A stretch of DNA of 64,000 bases. Origin: Trifolium pratense. Its lineage: Eukaryota; Streptophyta; Magnoliopsida; Fabales; Fabaceae. A program made the position numbers and the translations under genes. Every line of letters starts with the position of its first letter. Position 1 is the stretch's first letter. Shown one piece after another: positions 47,401-59,584 of the stretch. The DNA is taken from positions 16,840,866-16,904,865 of the forward strand of contig NC_060065.1 in assembly GCF_020283565.1 (NCBI RefSeq), given 5' to 3'. Below the pieces are notes generated by a model, which saw only the letters and a list, made by a program, of their open reading frames with translations, did no database searches and was not told the origin of the DNA.

Positions 47401-49967
47401 AGCTCCTCAATCTTTGCTTCTAAAGGAGTTACTTCCTTCAAAGCATCCAGCTGCTTCAGAAAACTCTCAACTTCTTCTTCTTTCTCAGGATCAAGTGCTT
47501 CAAAACTTTCAGTTAGGGCTTGTTCAAGTGATGAAGGTTGATGTGCTTGTTTCCTCACATCTAATATGGCTTCTTCAGTTGCATCAAGTTTGAAGCACAT
47601 ATCTTTCTCATGTGGATGCTTCATAGCTTCCCACAAATTAAAACTAACCTCCTCATCTTGAACTCGAACTTTCATCACCCCGTCATCAATATCAATCATC
47701 ATACGAGCTGTTTTCATGAATGGCCTTCCAAGAATTAACGGAACATCATCATCCTCTTCAATGTCCATCACCACAAAGTCTATAGGGAACATAAACTTAT
47801 CAACTTTTACAAGAACATCTTCAGCCATTCCCGACGGACGAGTGATGGATTTATCAGCAAGTTGCAATGTCATTCTTGTACGTGTGATGTCAAGACCACC
47901 AACCCGTTTAATCACCGATAAAGGAATAAGATTGATGCTTGACCCTAAATCAATAAGGGCTTTTCCAACATTCACATTACCAATGGTAACCGGTAACGTG
48001 ACTCTCCCCGGATCTTTTTCTTTAGTCGGAAGAGTTCGTTGAATAATGGCACTACAGCTTGCATCAAGTTGAATAACTTCATCATCATTGTACCTTCTCT
48101 TCTTGGTAAGGATTTCTTTCATGAATTTTGCATATGTTGGCATCTGCTCCAAGGCTTCGGAAAATGGAATGTTGATTTGCAATCTTTTAAAGATATCCAT
48201 AAACCTTGCATACTGCCTTTCTTTATCCTTCTTTGATGGAGCATGTGGATATGGCAGATGTTGAGGTAAACTATTCTTTTCTTTTCTCACTTCAACCTCC
48301 TTCTCTCCCTTCTCTGCATTTTTTTCATTTTTTTCTGTTTTTTCATTTTTTTCTTTTTCAACTAAATCTTCCTTTTTATTCTTTTCTGCTTCATTCTCAC
48401 TTTCTCCTTCCTCCTCTTCATCTGCTCGTCTCAGAACCTCCTCTTCCTTCCTCAAATTATCACCTATTCCCTTGCCAACTTCCTTACCGCTTCTTGTTGT
48501 AATTGACTTGCATTGTTCTTTTGGATTCGGTTCGGTGTTGGCTGCAAATGATCCTCCTTGATTTTTGTTATTGGCCATTTCTTTTGCTATTTGACCAATC
48601 TGAGTCTCAAGATTTCTTAACACCGCATCATTGCCTCTTTGGTAGACTTGAGTTTCTTGCACAAACTGATTCTGTTGTTGATTCATCACATTTTGTTGTT
48701 GATTCTGTTTGGTCTGCATCTCTATGAATGATCTCAAAGCTTCTTCCAAATTTGAATTTTGAGTTTGTTGTACCGGTGGTTGACTGTAGCTTTCATATTG
48801 TCTTTGCCTATTTGCTGAGCCACCATCTTGTTTCCAACCTTGACCATAGTTTGAGTTGTTTCCCCTTTGATAGCCAGCATTATTCGGATACTGACTTTGT
48901 CTTTGTTGATTTGCCATGAAGTTCACCTCTTCATGAGATGGAGGACAATGACCAGTTGGATGATTTCCGGTGCATAATTCACATGATGCTACTTGCTTTG
49001 CTTTCCCCGATCCTTCTTGAAGAGTCATCAATTTTGACATTTGTTTGGATAACTCCTCCACTGTGTTGGTAAGAAGTTTATTTTGAGCCAATACAGCATC
49101 TGACGGATCAAGTTCAAGAATCCCAGGCTTCCTTTGAGTTTTGCTGCGTTCACTTTGTCGATCACTAAGTGACATTTTCTCAATGATAGTCGTAGCATCT
49201 GCAGCACTTAATGATAAGAGAGAACCACCTGCTGTTGCATCTAAAAGGAGCTTTGAATCCTGCAAAAGACCATTTCTAAAAATATGAATTTGGGTTAGTT
49301 CATCAAATCCATGATTAGGGCATTTACGCAGCATTGCTTTGTATCGATCCCATGCTTCACATAGAGTCTCATTGGAGCCTTGAGAAAACACCGCAATTGA
49401 TGTCTTTGACTCCATGAATTTATGATGTGGAAAGAACCGATCAAGAAACTTCTCTTCCAAAGTATTCCAATTTGTCATGACTTGAGCTGGTAAATCAAGG
49501 TACCAATCTTTGGCCTTTCCTATCAATGAATGTGGAAACATTCTCATGAACACCGCTTCCTCCTCCGCTTCAGGAGCACCAAGTGAACCGGCTATTTCAT
49601 AGAACTTCACCAAATGATTGTATGGATCTTCATGTGATAAACCTGTAAAAGGGTTAGCATATAACAGTTGCAAGAGACCGGTCTTCATCTCCGTCTGTCT
49701 TGCACCTCTGGGAGGTCTTGCAAGATGAGCAAGCCTTCGTGGACTGTTGTGACATGGCCTCATACCGGCACCTTCGTTACGTGGCGGATCTTCAGCCATC
49801 TCTTCGGATATTGAGGATGTTGAAGAAATAGAAGCAGAATTTTCTTCTTGCAGCCTCTTTTGTTTGGCTAATTGTTTCCTTTTCTTTCTTTGACTGTTAT
49901 TCCTTCGAGCTGTTCTTTCGATTTCTGGATCAAACAGTAAATTCTCTGCAGAAATCTTTCCTCGCAT
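44475..49967 (-). CDS. Athila gag-pol polyprotein, uninterrupted
   Basis: One open frame of 1830 residues. It is expected to be cleaved into capsid, protease, reverse transcriptase, RNase H and integrase. Order: Retrotrans_gag region (about 110-270, with [10 protein letters not shown] and AKDWYLDLP); a Cys/His cluster [13 protein letters not shown] near 335; an aspartic protease [11 protein letters not shown] with catalytic Asp at about 673; RT with FMDD at 1112-1115 instead of the usual YMDD-type Tyr; RNase H from [13 protein letters not shown] near 1260; an integrase HHCC zinc finger from about 1466 to 1510; and an integrase core with IDFVGP Asp about 1539, ISDGG Asp about 1598 and REIKK Glu about 1639. 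The end has a GPFKIREV segment. A Lys/Glu-rich linker lies at about 500-560. No stop or frameshift breaks it. Confidence 0.95.
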   Translation of the reverse strand: MRGKISAENLLFDPEIERTARRNNSQRKKRKQLAKQKRLQEENSASISSTSSISEEMAEDPPRNEGAGMRPCHNSPRRLAHLARPPRGARQTEMKTGLLQLLYANPFTGLSHEDPYNHLVKFYEIAGSLGAPEAEEEAVFMRMFPHSLIGKAKDWYLDLPAQVMTNWNTLEEKFLDRFFPHHKFMESKTSIAVFSQGSNETLCEAWDRYKAMLRKCPNHGFDELTQIHIFRNGLLQDSKLLLDATAGGSLLSLSAADATTIIEKMSLSDRQSERSKTQRKPGILELDPSDAVLAQNKLLTNTVEELSKQMSKLMTLQEGSGKAKQVASCELCTGNHPTGHCPPSHEEVNFMANQQRQSQYPNNAGYQRGNNSNYGQGWKQDGGSANRQRQYESYSQPPVQQTQNSNLEEALRSFIEMQTKQNQQQNVMNQQQNQFVQETQVYQRGNDAVLRNLETQIGQIAKEMANNKNQGGSFAANTEPNPKEQCKSITTRSGKEVGKGIGDNLRKEEEVLRRADEEEEGESENEAEKNKKEDLVEKEKNEKTEKNEKNAEKGEKEVEVRKEKNSLPQHLPYPHAPSKKDKERQYARFMDIFKRLQINIPFSEALEQMPTYAKFMKEILTKKRRYNDDEVIQLDASCSAIIQRTLPTKEKDPGRVTLPVTIGNVNVGKALIDLGSSINLIPLSVIKRVGGLDITRTRMTLQLADKSITRPSGMAEDVLVKVDKFMFPIDFVVMDIEEDDDVPLILGRPFMKTARMMIDIDDGVMKVRVQDEEVSFNLWEAMKHPHEKDMCFKLDATEEAILDVRKQAHQPSSLEQALTESFEALDPEKEEEVESFLKQLDALKEVTPLEAKIEELKNEERPGEVKLELRTLPSHLKYAFLEEEEKKPVIISNSLSADEEKSLIQILKENKEAIGWSLSDLKGISPSYCMHNIMMEDDYKPVAQPQRRLNPTMKEVVRKEVVKLLEAGMIYPISDSTWVSPVQVVPKKGGMTVITNDKNELIPSRTVTGWRMCIDYRRLNKATRKDHFPLPFMDQMLERLSGQKYYCFLDGYSGYNQISVNPEDHEKTAFTCPFGVFAYRRMPFGLCNAPATFQRCMQAIFSDLIEKCIEVFMDDFSVFGPSFQHCLKNLDTVLKRCVETNLVLNWEKCHFMVTEGIVLGHKISSKGIEVDKAKVEVIEKLPPPVNVKGIRSFLGHAGFYRRFIKDFSKIAKPLSNLLNKGTSFTFDDECLIAFTELKERLVTAPIIIAPDWKLEFELMCDASDYAVGAVLGQRKNKIFHAIHYASKVLNDAQVNYATTEKELLAIVYAFEKFRSYLIGSKIIVYTDHAAIKYLITKADSKPRLIRWMLLLQEFDLEIKDKKGTENLVADHLSRLVNNEVTKHEREVLEEFPDEKLLMVQERPWFADMANFKASGLIPDDFNWHQKKKFLREANQYVWDDPYLFKIGADNLLRRCVTKEEATSIIWHCHNSPYGGHYNGERTAAKILQSGFFWPSLFKDTYEHARRCDNCQRIGGISRRNEMPLQNMHVVEVFDCWGIDFVGPFPSSFSNEYILVAVDYVSKWVEAIASPKADGKTVIKFLKKNIFTRFGTPRVLISDGGSHFCNSQLAKALEHYGVKHKVASPYHPQTNGQAEVSNREIKKILEKTVSASRKDWSLKLDEALWAYRTAFKAPIGLTPFQMVYGKACHLPVELEHKAYWALKFLNFDESQAGEQRKVQLQQLDELRCQAYESSKLYKEKVKSYHDKRLVNKEFRPGQMVLLFNSRLKLFPGKLKSKWSGPFKIREVKPYGAVVLEDPATNDTWTVNGQRLKLYFGGEFDRGTTKIPLSDP

Positions 49968-50097
49968 AAACAGGACAACAACCTAACCAGACAAGTTAGC
50001 GTGCACAAAAGATAACGAATAGTAACTGAAATTTAAAAAGTACAAAATTGCTTAAAACGATAGAAATTGCGATTAAACAACTAATATCAAACGCCAG

Positions 50098-50115
50098 TCC
50101 CCGGCAACGGCGCCA
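50098..50115 (-). promoter_or_regulatory. Primer binding site, tRNA-Asp
   Basis: On the minus strand TGGCGCCGTTGCCGGGGA follows the 5' LTR after two bases. It is complementary to the 3' end of plant tRNA-Asp (…CCCCGGCAACGGCGCCA), the primer used by Athila elements. Confidence 0.92.
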
Positions 50116-50117
50116 TT

Positions 50118-51406
50118 TGATGAAAGCACAAAAGCAAGTATTTTCGTTATATCGTATCCACAGGGACTAGTGTGATATCAATTGTAAATGCACAAATTCC
50201 ATGATTCTAAGTATGGGTTTGTTTCGATTTGGTTTCGTAACATAAAATTGCAATAAAAGTGCGTGATAAACTTTTGAGATAAAAACTTGTTGGAATTGGA
50301 TTCCATCAAATCATTTACATGTATCAGTTAACTATTGATATATATATTTCATTTACCAATCAATATCGTCACGTATTACTCGTAGATCATATCCGTGTCC
50401 GGAATATGTCTTGAAATCTATTGTATCTATCAACTTTCCGATGTCTCGAATCATTAATCGATAAAATAGCATTAAGCTCTAATACTTTAAGTGACTATTA
50501 AAGCTCAAGATCTATGTCTAAACTTTGAATTTTAACAAGTGATTATCCTACCTTTGATTCAAATAACATATGTCTATATCATTTAAATCTTTTAATAAAA
50601 GCATGAAAACAAGGACATCACTAATATTGATTGATAAATAAAACACATATAGCAAAGTTAAACTAGATTCATGATCATAATTCAATTACATCCAATCCCA
50701 ACAAAAGAGATTTAGCTATGAATAGCCATGATAAACTTACAAAAGAGTGAAGATGAGAAGGATTGAAAAACCATTGGGCTTGATTTCTCAAGTTGTGTGG
50801 AATCCACCTTCAAAACCTCACTAACAGGATATATCTATGAAAATAGTGTTTTTCTATCTGATATTAACTAACTTGATATCTTACAAAATGATCTGAAATG
50901 CTATTTATAGACTTTTGGAAAAGGCCTATTCGCTACGCGAATCCTTGTTCGCTGCGCGAAGAAATTGCTTAGTTGAAGAGGTTTGCTGACACATGTATTT
51001 AGCTGTGACTCATCCTTTGTTCGCTGCATGCTCGCTGCAGCGAGCTTATTCGCTGCATGCTCGCTGGGTGTTCGCCAAGTACCTTGGACTCCCTGCCTTC
51101 GTTCGCTGTGTGTTCGCTGTGGCTTCGCTGTAGCGAGTTTGTTCGCTGCAGGTTCGCTGGGTGTTCGCCAAGTACTATGAACTCTCTGCCTTTGTTCGCT
51201 GCATGCTCGCTGCAGCGAATGCTTCAGAATTTTGTTTCTTTTCTTTAATATCAGCATGAACCTAACAAAATGTTTGGATTTGATAATTCTTTGCACAATT
51301 TCTTAGTACACACTATATTTACATCAAAAGTGATTTATATTCCAAGGATTTGTATTCAATAAGTGCTTTTTAAACATGCATTTTAACCAATATTTAGCAC
51401 TTATCA
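50118..51406 (-). repeat. 5' LTR of the Athila element
   Basis: 1289 bp. Differs from the 3' LTR at three positions I could find: near 50286 (aaaaac versus aaaaaa), near 50993 (acatgt versus acgtgt) and near 51298 (caattt versus caaatt). Contains the same GCGAA-word array and TATA-type box. Confidence 0.95.
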
Positions 51407-51411
51407 CTTGC

Positions 51412-52187
51412 AATTGTAAAATTAATGATAACAAAATTTTAAGAATCATTTTGTTTTGTTTGTTTAATAAAAAAGGATTATTTGTTTTAATTTTCTGTTT
51501 TCCCACGCGTGGCTACGTATAAAATTAATTTGTTTTAATGTTGGTCATAATTTGGACTATGTCTTTCCAATTTGTTTGTAATTTTCTGAAGCCACAGACA
51601 AACTATGATGATCAAGAAGGAATATAAGATTGAGAAGTTTTTAATTTTTTTTAGTAAAAGAATAGCAAGAGTTTCAGATGAAGAGGTGGACTTTTCAAGT
51701 GACAGAGGAGAGAGAATGAAAAAAATAAGGAGAATGTTAACTTGTGCTCTTAAGGCACATGTTAAGAAGATAAATGTGGAAAAAATTTATTGAACTTGTG
51801 GTGTATTCAATTATCTAAACATTAAATTATTTGTATTATTAAATGATATATTTCTATTTTTAGGTAGCTTAACATGTACCCTTAGGGCACAGGTTAACAT
51901 CACCCAAAAAATAATTATTTAACTAATTAATAAAAACTGTGTCAAAAAAATTAATAAAAAACTAATTAATATGATATACTATGGTACATGTACAATCTTA
52001 TAGATTAATTTGATCTAACGAACATAACAAGTCTTGCACGGTGCAAGACTTAGGTGACTCTTTCACCTTAGAAAAAGCCATACGGTAGTATAAAATGGCC
52101 CACGCATAGCACGAGTATATGCTTCATTCATCGAATCGAGCACACCAGTTCCGTAAAAAAAAAAAATAACTAGTGTGCAATTTTAGT
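51412..52187. other. Right part of the TIR element split by Athila, and a small MITE
   Basis: At 51736-51898 a small MITE has inverted ends gttaacttgtgctcttaagg and, inverted, gttaacctgtgccctaaggg. The hairpin-ended right arm (gtcttgcacggtgcaagac) ends at 52051. Beyond it, 'gtataaaatggcccacgcat' (52089) matches 'gtataaaatagtccatgcat' (29573) in segment A. A 62-codon open frame at 51605-51793 overlaps the MITE and is not a gene. Confidence 0.55.
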
Positions 52188-53111
52188 GAGCAGCTTTGCT
52201 CCTTTTTCTAAGGCTCCTTTTTCTCCTTTTTCTTCTCATAGATTGAAGACATGTGGCAATAATAAATCTGATGGTTGGAAATTAAAGACTATATTAAATA
52301 ATTAAAAATTAAAAACAACACAAATTAAAGAAGGAAAGCGCGCAATCAGTGTGTCTCTCCATCTTCTTCATTCATCATCCCGCTAACCTCCGCTGCAGCC
52401 ACCGCCGGCAACGCCCCTTTCATCTTGGCGATAATTCAACAACAGCAACAAAAATGGTAAAACAATAATTAACCCAGAAAATCAACCTTCATCCTCATTG
52501 TTTAACACCTTTAATATTAATCTCATAGGTAGAACAATGGTTCATCAAGCCCAGAAAACTCACGAAACATAAAGAGAGGATGTGAAGGAATTGAAGGAAG
52601 AACTATACAAACCAGATCTAGAAATCAAACAACTCAAATTCTAACAACATATATATAGAAAATAAAACAGTGGGGATAAGTTTGAGGAAAGAGATTGATT
52701 TTGGAATCGAAGAAAGCTTATTTTTTTGAGGAAATCAAACATCTCATGAGTTGATTCTGGAATTGAAGGTGAAGGTGAGTATGCTGGTGGTGTATTAATG
52801 GGGTGGAAGGGAGGGTGGAGTTTGAAATTTGTGTGATTTTTTTGTTTGATTTGTGAAAGGCTCCAGCAGCTTCTCAATAGGATAGTCGCCGCTTGTTTGC
52901 CGGAAAGGGGAATCGCCGGCGGTGGCTGATGCGGAGGTTAGCAGGATAATGAATCAAGAAGATGGAGAGACAATACAGTGAGATTGTGGCTTTCATTCTT
53001 TAATTTGTGTTTTTAATATCCAACCATTAGATTTATTATTGCCATATGTCTTCAATCTATGAAAAGAAAAGGAGAAAAAGGAGCCTTAGTAAAAGGAGCA
53101 AAGCTGCTCTC
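52188..53111. mobile_element. Foldback MULE-type element
   Basis: The left end GAGCAGCTTTGCTCCTTTTT is mirrored at the right end, and the inverted match covers about 250 bp per arm, including GC-rich 'ccgctgcagccaccgccgg' against its mirror near 52910. Flanked by aattttagt (52179-52187 and 53112-53120), a 9-bp Mutator-type duplication; one extra base at the right end makes the border ambiguous by 1 bp. Segment A lacks it at the corresponding place (about 29845). No transposase. Confidence 0.8.
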
Positions 53112-53739
53112 AATTTTAGTGTTAAAATAGTGTGCAATATGTCCTTTTTATTATCGTTTTGTTAAAATAGTGTGCAATTCAAAACGGTGACCTTTTACTC
53201 AAGAACGGTTATATAAGATGGTGGGATCTCTTTTAGATTAATCAAGATTTTAGATTCGATTTTTGGCTTGAACATGAAGGAGTGTTAAATTTTATAGGAA
53301 GAGTTTGCCATCCATTTTGGTCCCACAAGACTCGATAGATTAGTCATTTCAGTTGCGCGCAGAGGATACTCGGTTTATACGAAGAAAAAAAAAAACCCGG
53401 TGACCTTTAGTACTTGAAAAGTTATTAAGCATTTGTTTTTGGTCCATAGCGTTAAGTCAATGTGTATTTTTGAATTATTTTTTTGCAAGTATGTTTAAAA
53501 GTTAAAACATCTTAAAAAATTCCTCCTTAAAAAAAGAGATTAAAATTTGATTTCTAAGTCATAATTTTTTATCACTTTTATCTTCAATTCTTAATTTCCA
53601 TGATTTACAGAGTCTTATATTTTGGATGAAGCTGTATGTTATTTGGAATAACAATCCTTCCATTCTATATATATAGACACAACTCTGTCTCATAATAACA
53701 GAACCAATAAACCAATTCATTTCTCAAGTCATAATAATA

Positions 53740-54515
53740 AGAGTTGGAGTGTAGGACCAGTTTCTTTGTGGGCGAACCAAGATGATTCGGATAAAGCCGG
53801 TAGAGGGCATGGTAAAGAACTAGATGAAGAAGAAGATGAGGTTCTTAAGTGGCTTGATTCTAAAGAAGATGATTCTGTTCTCTATGTTAGTTTTGGTAGC
53901 ATGAACAAGTTCCCTAGTTCTCAACTTGTTGAAATAGCCCATGCACTTGAAGATTCGGGCAAAGATTTCATTTGGGTTGTAAGAAAAATCGAAGATGGCG
54001 AAGATGGTGGTTTTTTGAGGGAGTTTGAGAAGAGAGTAAAGGAAAGAAACAAGGGCTATTTAATTTGGGGTTGGGCACCACAACTTCTGATACTAGAACA
54101 TGCTGCAGTTGGAGCTGTGGTGACTCATTGTGGGTGGAATACTATTATGGAAAGTGTGAATGCAGGTTTGTCATTGGCTACTTGGCCTCTTTTCGCCGAA
54201 CAATTTTACAACGAGAGGTTGTTGGTTGGTGTGTTGAAGATTGGTGTGGCAGTTGGAGCAAAGGAATGGAGGAATTGGAATGAGTTTGGAGATGATGTGG
54301 TGAAGAGGGAGGATATAGGAAAAGCAATTGGTTTATTGATGGGAAGTGGAGAAGAGTGTTTGGAAATGAGGAGAAGAGCCAAAGCACTTAGTGGTGCTGC
54401 AAAGAAAGCTATAGAGTTTGGTGGTTCTTCTCACACTAAATTGAAGGAACTAATTGAGGATCTCAAGTTATTCAAACTTGAAAAGGTTAAGAACAAATTG
54501 GAGGGAGTGGCTTAG
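53740..54515 (+). pseudogene. 5'-deleted duplicate of the UGT73P-like gene
   Basis: Near-identical to the C-terminal half of the gene at 31070-32575, from 'agagttgg' (53741) to the stop at 54513-54515. The leader 'ctcataataac...ccaattcat' is joined directly to mid-coding sequence, so about 800 bp covering the start codon, the catalytic His, Asp and the whole acceptor domain are missing. The remaining frame (about 250 residues) is open and keeps the PSPG box, with L-to-S and D-to-G changes nearby. The first in-frame ATG lies in FGSMNKF, inside the domain. It cannot make a working enzyme; whether it is transcribed is unknown. Promoter-like TATA at about 53669-53680. Confidence 0.9.
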
Positions 54516-55810
54516 GGAGAATTAATTGCAATTTTGGTATGAACTTTCTAAGCATCATTCTACAATGGAACTATGTGTTTAGAACTCTTATTAGAGGAGA
54601 GGGCAAAGTTAGTTATTCAGTTATGTTTTTTTAATTTAAATTGTGTGTATCAGTTATGTGTGACAGTTAAGTGTGTTTATGTTTAAGAAGTAATTGGTTA
54701 TTGTGAAGTTACTTAAGTGGTTATTGTGAAGTTATTGAGTAGTTACTGTAAGGATAGACCAAACTCTCTAACTCTTGGAGAACCAAGATCACTGAATCCT
54801 TGCAAGTGTCCCTATTGTCTTTCCTTTGTAATAGTGTCTATGTAAACATTGTGTTTGTATTTGTATGAATCTCTGATTTAGAATGCCTTCTTCAGAGGTT
54901 AGATCAATGATATATGTTGTTAAGTCATAAATAACTTACATTTGGTACTAGTTTCTATCACTATGTTGATCAGAATACTGAGTATTGTGTTTGTCATTGA
55001 ATGTTGTACAACTTGTGAAACTAGATTCTCAAGTATTGTTATTGTTACTTCTTAAACTAGTTTAGTTGAATCAAATATCATATACTTTAGACATGCAAAT
55101 AAAATTACCATCTATAATTTAACCTGATATGTTTTCAATGTTAGTGAAATCAGTGCAGTTAGGCACTAGACATTGTAATCAAGATGAATGAAAAAGAAAG
55201 CAACAACAGGAACTGAGTTGTAAATTACAGGAATGGGAGAACTAACATTTAATATTCATTACATGATAATGGTCATTTTATATTTTGAAACTCATTATCA
55301 TGAAAATGTTGGGGAGTCTGGGGAAGCATCGGGAAAAACATCAGGCCGATGCTCCAGGACCACAAGAAAAGGATCCAAAATCTTAAAGTATTAATTATAT
55401 GGATCACCTCTCTTATATATCCAACATTTTATCCGTTCACAGTCAATGTGAGACTTAACCAGAACCACTTACACTTAAAACCCAATAGAACATGAGTACC
55501 TAATTAAAAAACTATTCCCTCCGGTCTTAAATATAAGAAAAGTCATAAAGTATTTGAAGTAAATTTCCACTCAATACTTTTTGACACTCACTTAAATTTA
55601 AGACGAGAGAGAGAGAGAGAGTACTTTATTTATTTATCTAAAAGAACTAAATAATTTCAAACAAAACTTATTCATCCTCTAATAATAAATTTCAAACTAA
55701 AAATAATAAACCTTTTGTTCTTCCCCCTTTCTATGTTGAAGAAGAACAACAAAGAATCCAAATCTTTCCTATGAATTTTACAGAATAATAGTTATGTAAC
55801 AGAGATGGGT
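54516..55810. other. Downstream part of duplicated segment B
   Basis: Follows segment A sequence at 32576-33370 and then at 37031-37455, with the empty MULE site near 55118-55130. Ends near a Stowaway-like fragment (ttccctccggtcttaaatat at about 55525) and a (GA)n tract at about 55606-55621. No gene is seen. Confidence 0.6.
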
Positions 55811-58800
55811 AAAAAAGAAAAGAGTACGATTTAAAGAGGAGATTGATGACTGTGTTCGGAAGATGAATGAGTTACGAGGTAATCAGGGTGAAGATGTGGG
55901 TATGCAGTATCAAGAATTGTCTGCAAGGCATGCCACCTTGCTAATACAAGAGGAGGGGTACTGGAAACAAAGGGCTAAGATGCATTGGCTTCGTGAGGGT
56001 GATCTGAACACTAGGTTTTTCCATATGTCGGCAACTGCACGCAGTAAAAAGAAGAGAGTAACCAGATTGACTACTGATACTGGCACAGAAGCACTTTCTC
56101 AGGAAGATCTTTGTGAGGTGGCAAAAAATTACTTCGGTACTCTCTTTCGGCCACGAAATGGAGACTATGACCCCGCTCTTAATCTCATTCAGACAAAGGT
56201 GACAGAGGATGATAATTTCTTATTGACAGCACCAATCACTAAAGTTGAGATTCAGCAAGCGTTGTTTCAGATGCATCCTGACAAATCTCCTGGACCCGAC
56301 GGGTTCAACCCAGCTTTCTACCAGAGATTCTGGGAGAAATGTAGTGATGATATCTTTCTGGCCGCAACTACTTGGCTAGAGAGGGGGTACTTCCCTACCA
56401 GCCTTAATGAAACAAATATTTGTCTTATCCCTAAATATGACAATCCAACTTCAATGAAGGATCTGCGCCCTATTTCACTATGTAATGTTTTATATAAGAT
56501 GATTTCTAAAGTCCTTGCTAACAGGTTGAAGTGTTGCCTAGATAAATGTGTTTCTCAGGAGCAGTCAGCTTTTGTGGAAGGTAGATCGATTCTTGATAAT
56601 GCCCTGATTGCCATAGAAGTTATCCATGCTTTGAAGAGGAAGACTCAGGGTCGGCGAGGTGAATTGGCGCTGAAGATTGATATTAGTTAGGCCTACGATA
56701 AGGTAGATTGGGGCTTTCTCCGTGGGGTTCTGACCAAGATGGGTTTTTCTGAAGTTTGGATTCGGTGGGTTATGATGTGTGTTAGTTCAGTTAATTATTC
56801 GATACTTATGAATTATGACCGAGATGTCCCTATTTCACCAAGTCGAGGATTGCGGCAGGGTGATCCGCTTTCTCCGTATTTATTTATTCTAGTGACCAAG
56901 GGATTAACTTCTCTCATTCACCAGGCTGTTGGGAGGGGTGACCTTCACGGTGTGAGGATTTGTCGTGGTGCTCCAGATGTTTCTCATCTTTTATTTGCAG
57001 ATGACTGCTTCTTATTTTGTAGGGCTAATGTAGCTGAAGTGCATGAACTTATGAGAATATTACATACTTATGAACAAGATTTGGGTCAGGAAATTAATTT
57101 AGCAAAGTCTGAAGTTTTTATTAGTCGGAATATGTCTCCAGCAAATAAAGAAGATCTCTCTTGCATTCTTGGTGTCAAACAAGTGTTGGGTATACTGGTA
57201 TATACCTTGGATTACCTTCCATGATTGGAAGAAGTAAAAGAGCAATTTTTTCCTACATCAAGGATCGTATCTGGAAGAAAATGAATTCTTGGAGAGGGCG
57301 TGCGTTGTCAAAGGCCGGTAAGGAAGTAATGATAAAATCGGTTCTTCAAGCGATTCCCTCCTACATTATGAGTATGTTTATTCTTCCTTCCTCACTTATT
57401 AATGATATTGAAAAAATGCTAAATGCGTTTTGGTGGAGTGGCGGCAATAATAATAATAACAATAATAATAAAAGTATTCATTGGTTAGCATGGGAAAGAC
57501 TTGCTTGTCCGAAGGCTCATGGAGGCTTGGGATTTCGTAATTTTGAAGCCTTTAATAAGGCTATGGTAGCGAAACAAGATTGGAATATTGTTCAAAATCC
57601 AAACTCAGTGGTAGCAAGGTTAGTTAAAGCAAGGTATTTTCCGCGCTCCTCTTTATTTGAAGCTCCTTTGGGATATAATCCTAGCTTTGTCTGGCGTAGC
57701 ATTTGGCATTCCCGGCAAGTTCTCCTTCTTGGGTGTAGATGGCGGATTGAGAGTGGTGATAATATTCGGGTTATGTATGACCCCTGGCTGTGTGGGAGTG
57801 ATAACATATGGGTGTCCTCGCCTCAACCAGCAGAAGTATATCAGTTGTGTGTTAAAGATTTGTTACACGAAAATTATAAAGCGTGGAATATAGCTAGAGT
57901 ACGTAACCTATTTTCAGGGTTTGCAGTGGACAAAATTCTTGCAACACCACTTGTTGACTCGGCCAGAGAGGATAAAGTGGTTTGGGAGGAGGAGAGGAAT
58001 GGGAGTTATTCGGTGAAGTCTGGTTATAAGCTAGTTATGCGTTATATTATACGTAGCGACAAGTATCATGTGGCAGGTAATTGGACTGATATATGGCAAG
58101 CTCAAGCACCGCACAAAGCACGCCATTTACTTTGGCGTTTATGTAGAGGATGTCTCCCAACTCGTTGTCGGTTGTTACAAAGGAGAGTGGAGTGTACTCC
58201 CAATTGTCTCGTGTGTGACGAGGAGCTTGAGGATGAGTTGCACGTGTTCTTTAACTGTACAGTAGCTCGGGCCAGTTGGTGTGCAGCTGGTCTCTCTTCG
58301 GTCTTACATAATAACGCGTACCAGCAAACTACTGCTATGGATCATATATTCGCTATGTGCAACGACGAGAATAGTGATACTGTTGGAAGAGTGGCTATGC
58401 TACTTTGGAGCATTTGGCACAATCGTAATGATAAGGTTTGGAATGACAATGTCCAGATGCCGAGCCAAATCGGAAGGCATGCCTTTGATGCTTGGAATGA
58501 TTGGAACTCCGTTCATAAACTACAGGGTAACGATGTGAGTGTGACTTCAGATCCTGATCTATTACGGTGGGTAAAACCAAGTCCAAGCTGGGTAAAATGT
58601 AACGTTGATGTTGCTTTTGTTACTGACTCTGGAAAAACCTCAATGGGATTGTGTTTTCGTAATAGCAATGGACAGTTCATGGATGGTATGACACAATGGC
58701 AACAGTCTGTGATCTCAACTTTAGAGGGAGAAGCATGGGCATTACTTTTAGCTATGAAAGAAGCTAAGCATAGAGGATTCGACCGAGTTCAATTTGAAAG

Positions 58801-59059
58801 TGACTCGATGTTGGTTGATGCTATCCACATGAGGCGTAGAGGCAATTCTGAGTTTTTTTCAATAGTTCATGATATTGTTATTTTTATGTCGTCTTTTCTA
58901 AACTTTGAGGTTAAGTTTATTAGGAGGCAAGCGAATTTGGTTGCTCATACCCTGTCTAGGGCGGCCAATTCTTGGGCTAGCTTCCATAGATTTGAGATTA
59001 TTCCCTTATGTATTAAACATTTAATAGTTAATGAAATGCAATAAGCCTGCTTGACTCAA
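55811..59059 (+). pseudogene. 5'-truncated LINE (L1-type): reverse transcriptase and RNase H
   Basis: Continuous coding similarity runs from about 55811 (VRFKEEIDDCVRK, no ATG upstream) to the stop at 59042-59044, then a poly(A) tail (about 59059-59077). RT landmarks: HPDKSPGPDGFNPAFY, ICLIPK, DLRPISLCNVLYK, SAFVEGRSILDN, RQGDPLSPYLFI and the catalytic FADD near 57000. The zf-RVT region (ARHLLWRLCRGCLPTR, CxxC at about 58205) and an RNase H domain (ALLLAMKEAKHRGF, ESDS, RRQANLVAHTLSR) follow. Two breaks: TAG at 56688-56690 in place of the usual Lys in the 'DISKAYD' motif, and a frameshift at about 57190 (two extra bases, or one missing). The endonuclease and ORF1 are absent. Dead copy. Confidence 0.92.
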
Positions 59060-59584
59060 AAAAAAAAAAAAAAAACAATTTCAGTATTGAAAAATTCCAG
59101 TCTAAAAAAAAAAAATTGTTCTAAACTAATCTAAAAAAATCTCAATTTTACCTAAAGTAATTCCTAAAATACCAATATTTTTACCAAAGCCTGCCCCGGC
59201 TGGCTGAGCGGTGGATCCGCCTCGGGCTTTAGAGCAATAATTAAGGAACTAAAATAAATAAATTTTATGTTAAAAATAATATTTTTTATGTTTTGAATAG
59301 TTTGATTATTCAAAGCTCAAGATATTTTTATTATTTTTACTTCTTTAATTATTGCCTCTTCTTAGATTACTAGTTAACATTTTCTATGTTTATCTGGAGT
59401 TTTTTTTTTTTTTAACTCTTGTTTATTTAAATAACTTGTTTGTAATTATATAATTCAATTTATAAGATTTTTGGGTAACTTTAATTCAATTATAACAATA
59501 TTTTTTTATTTATTTTACTTTTTATGAATTAAGAGCATAATGACATAAAAAAACATTAGACATCCCAACATGAATTGAATCAGA
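59060..59584. other. AT-rich intergenic stretch
   Basis: Begins with the LINE poly(A). A GC-rich oddment 'ccggctggctgagcggtgga' at about 59200 resembles a tRNA-like head but has no B box. Otherwise A/T runs only. Confidence 0.4.

Larger units (their letters stand above)
39416..51406 (-). mobile_element. Full-length Athila-type Ty3/gypsy retrotransposon
   Basis: A complete 11,991-bp element on the minus strand, flanked by a perfect 5-bp duplication cttgc (39411-39415 and 51407-51411). Order on the minus strand: 5' LTR, tRNA-Asp PBS, a single gag-pol frame, an Athila-type third ORF, purine tract, 3' LTR. The two LTRs are the same length (1289 bp) and I count only three base differences between them by eye, so the insertion is very recent. 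All coding frames are open. It landed inside another TIR element within the duplicated segment B. Confidence 0.95.

Noticed and set aside
47716..48502. Plus-strand open frames opposite gag-pol
   Set aside because: Antisense shadows of the gag-pol frame.
51605..51793. 62-residue Lys-rich open frame
   Set aside because: Overlaps a small MITE and part of a TIR element; no conserved motif.
53766..54515. A short functional UGT
   Set aside because: The start codon is not ATG, the acceptor domain and catalytic residues are missing, and the leader joins mid-domain; treated as a pseudogene.
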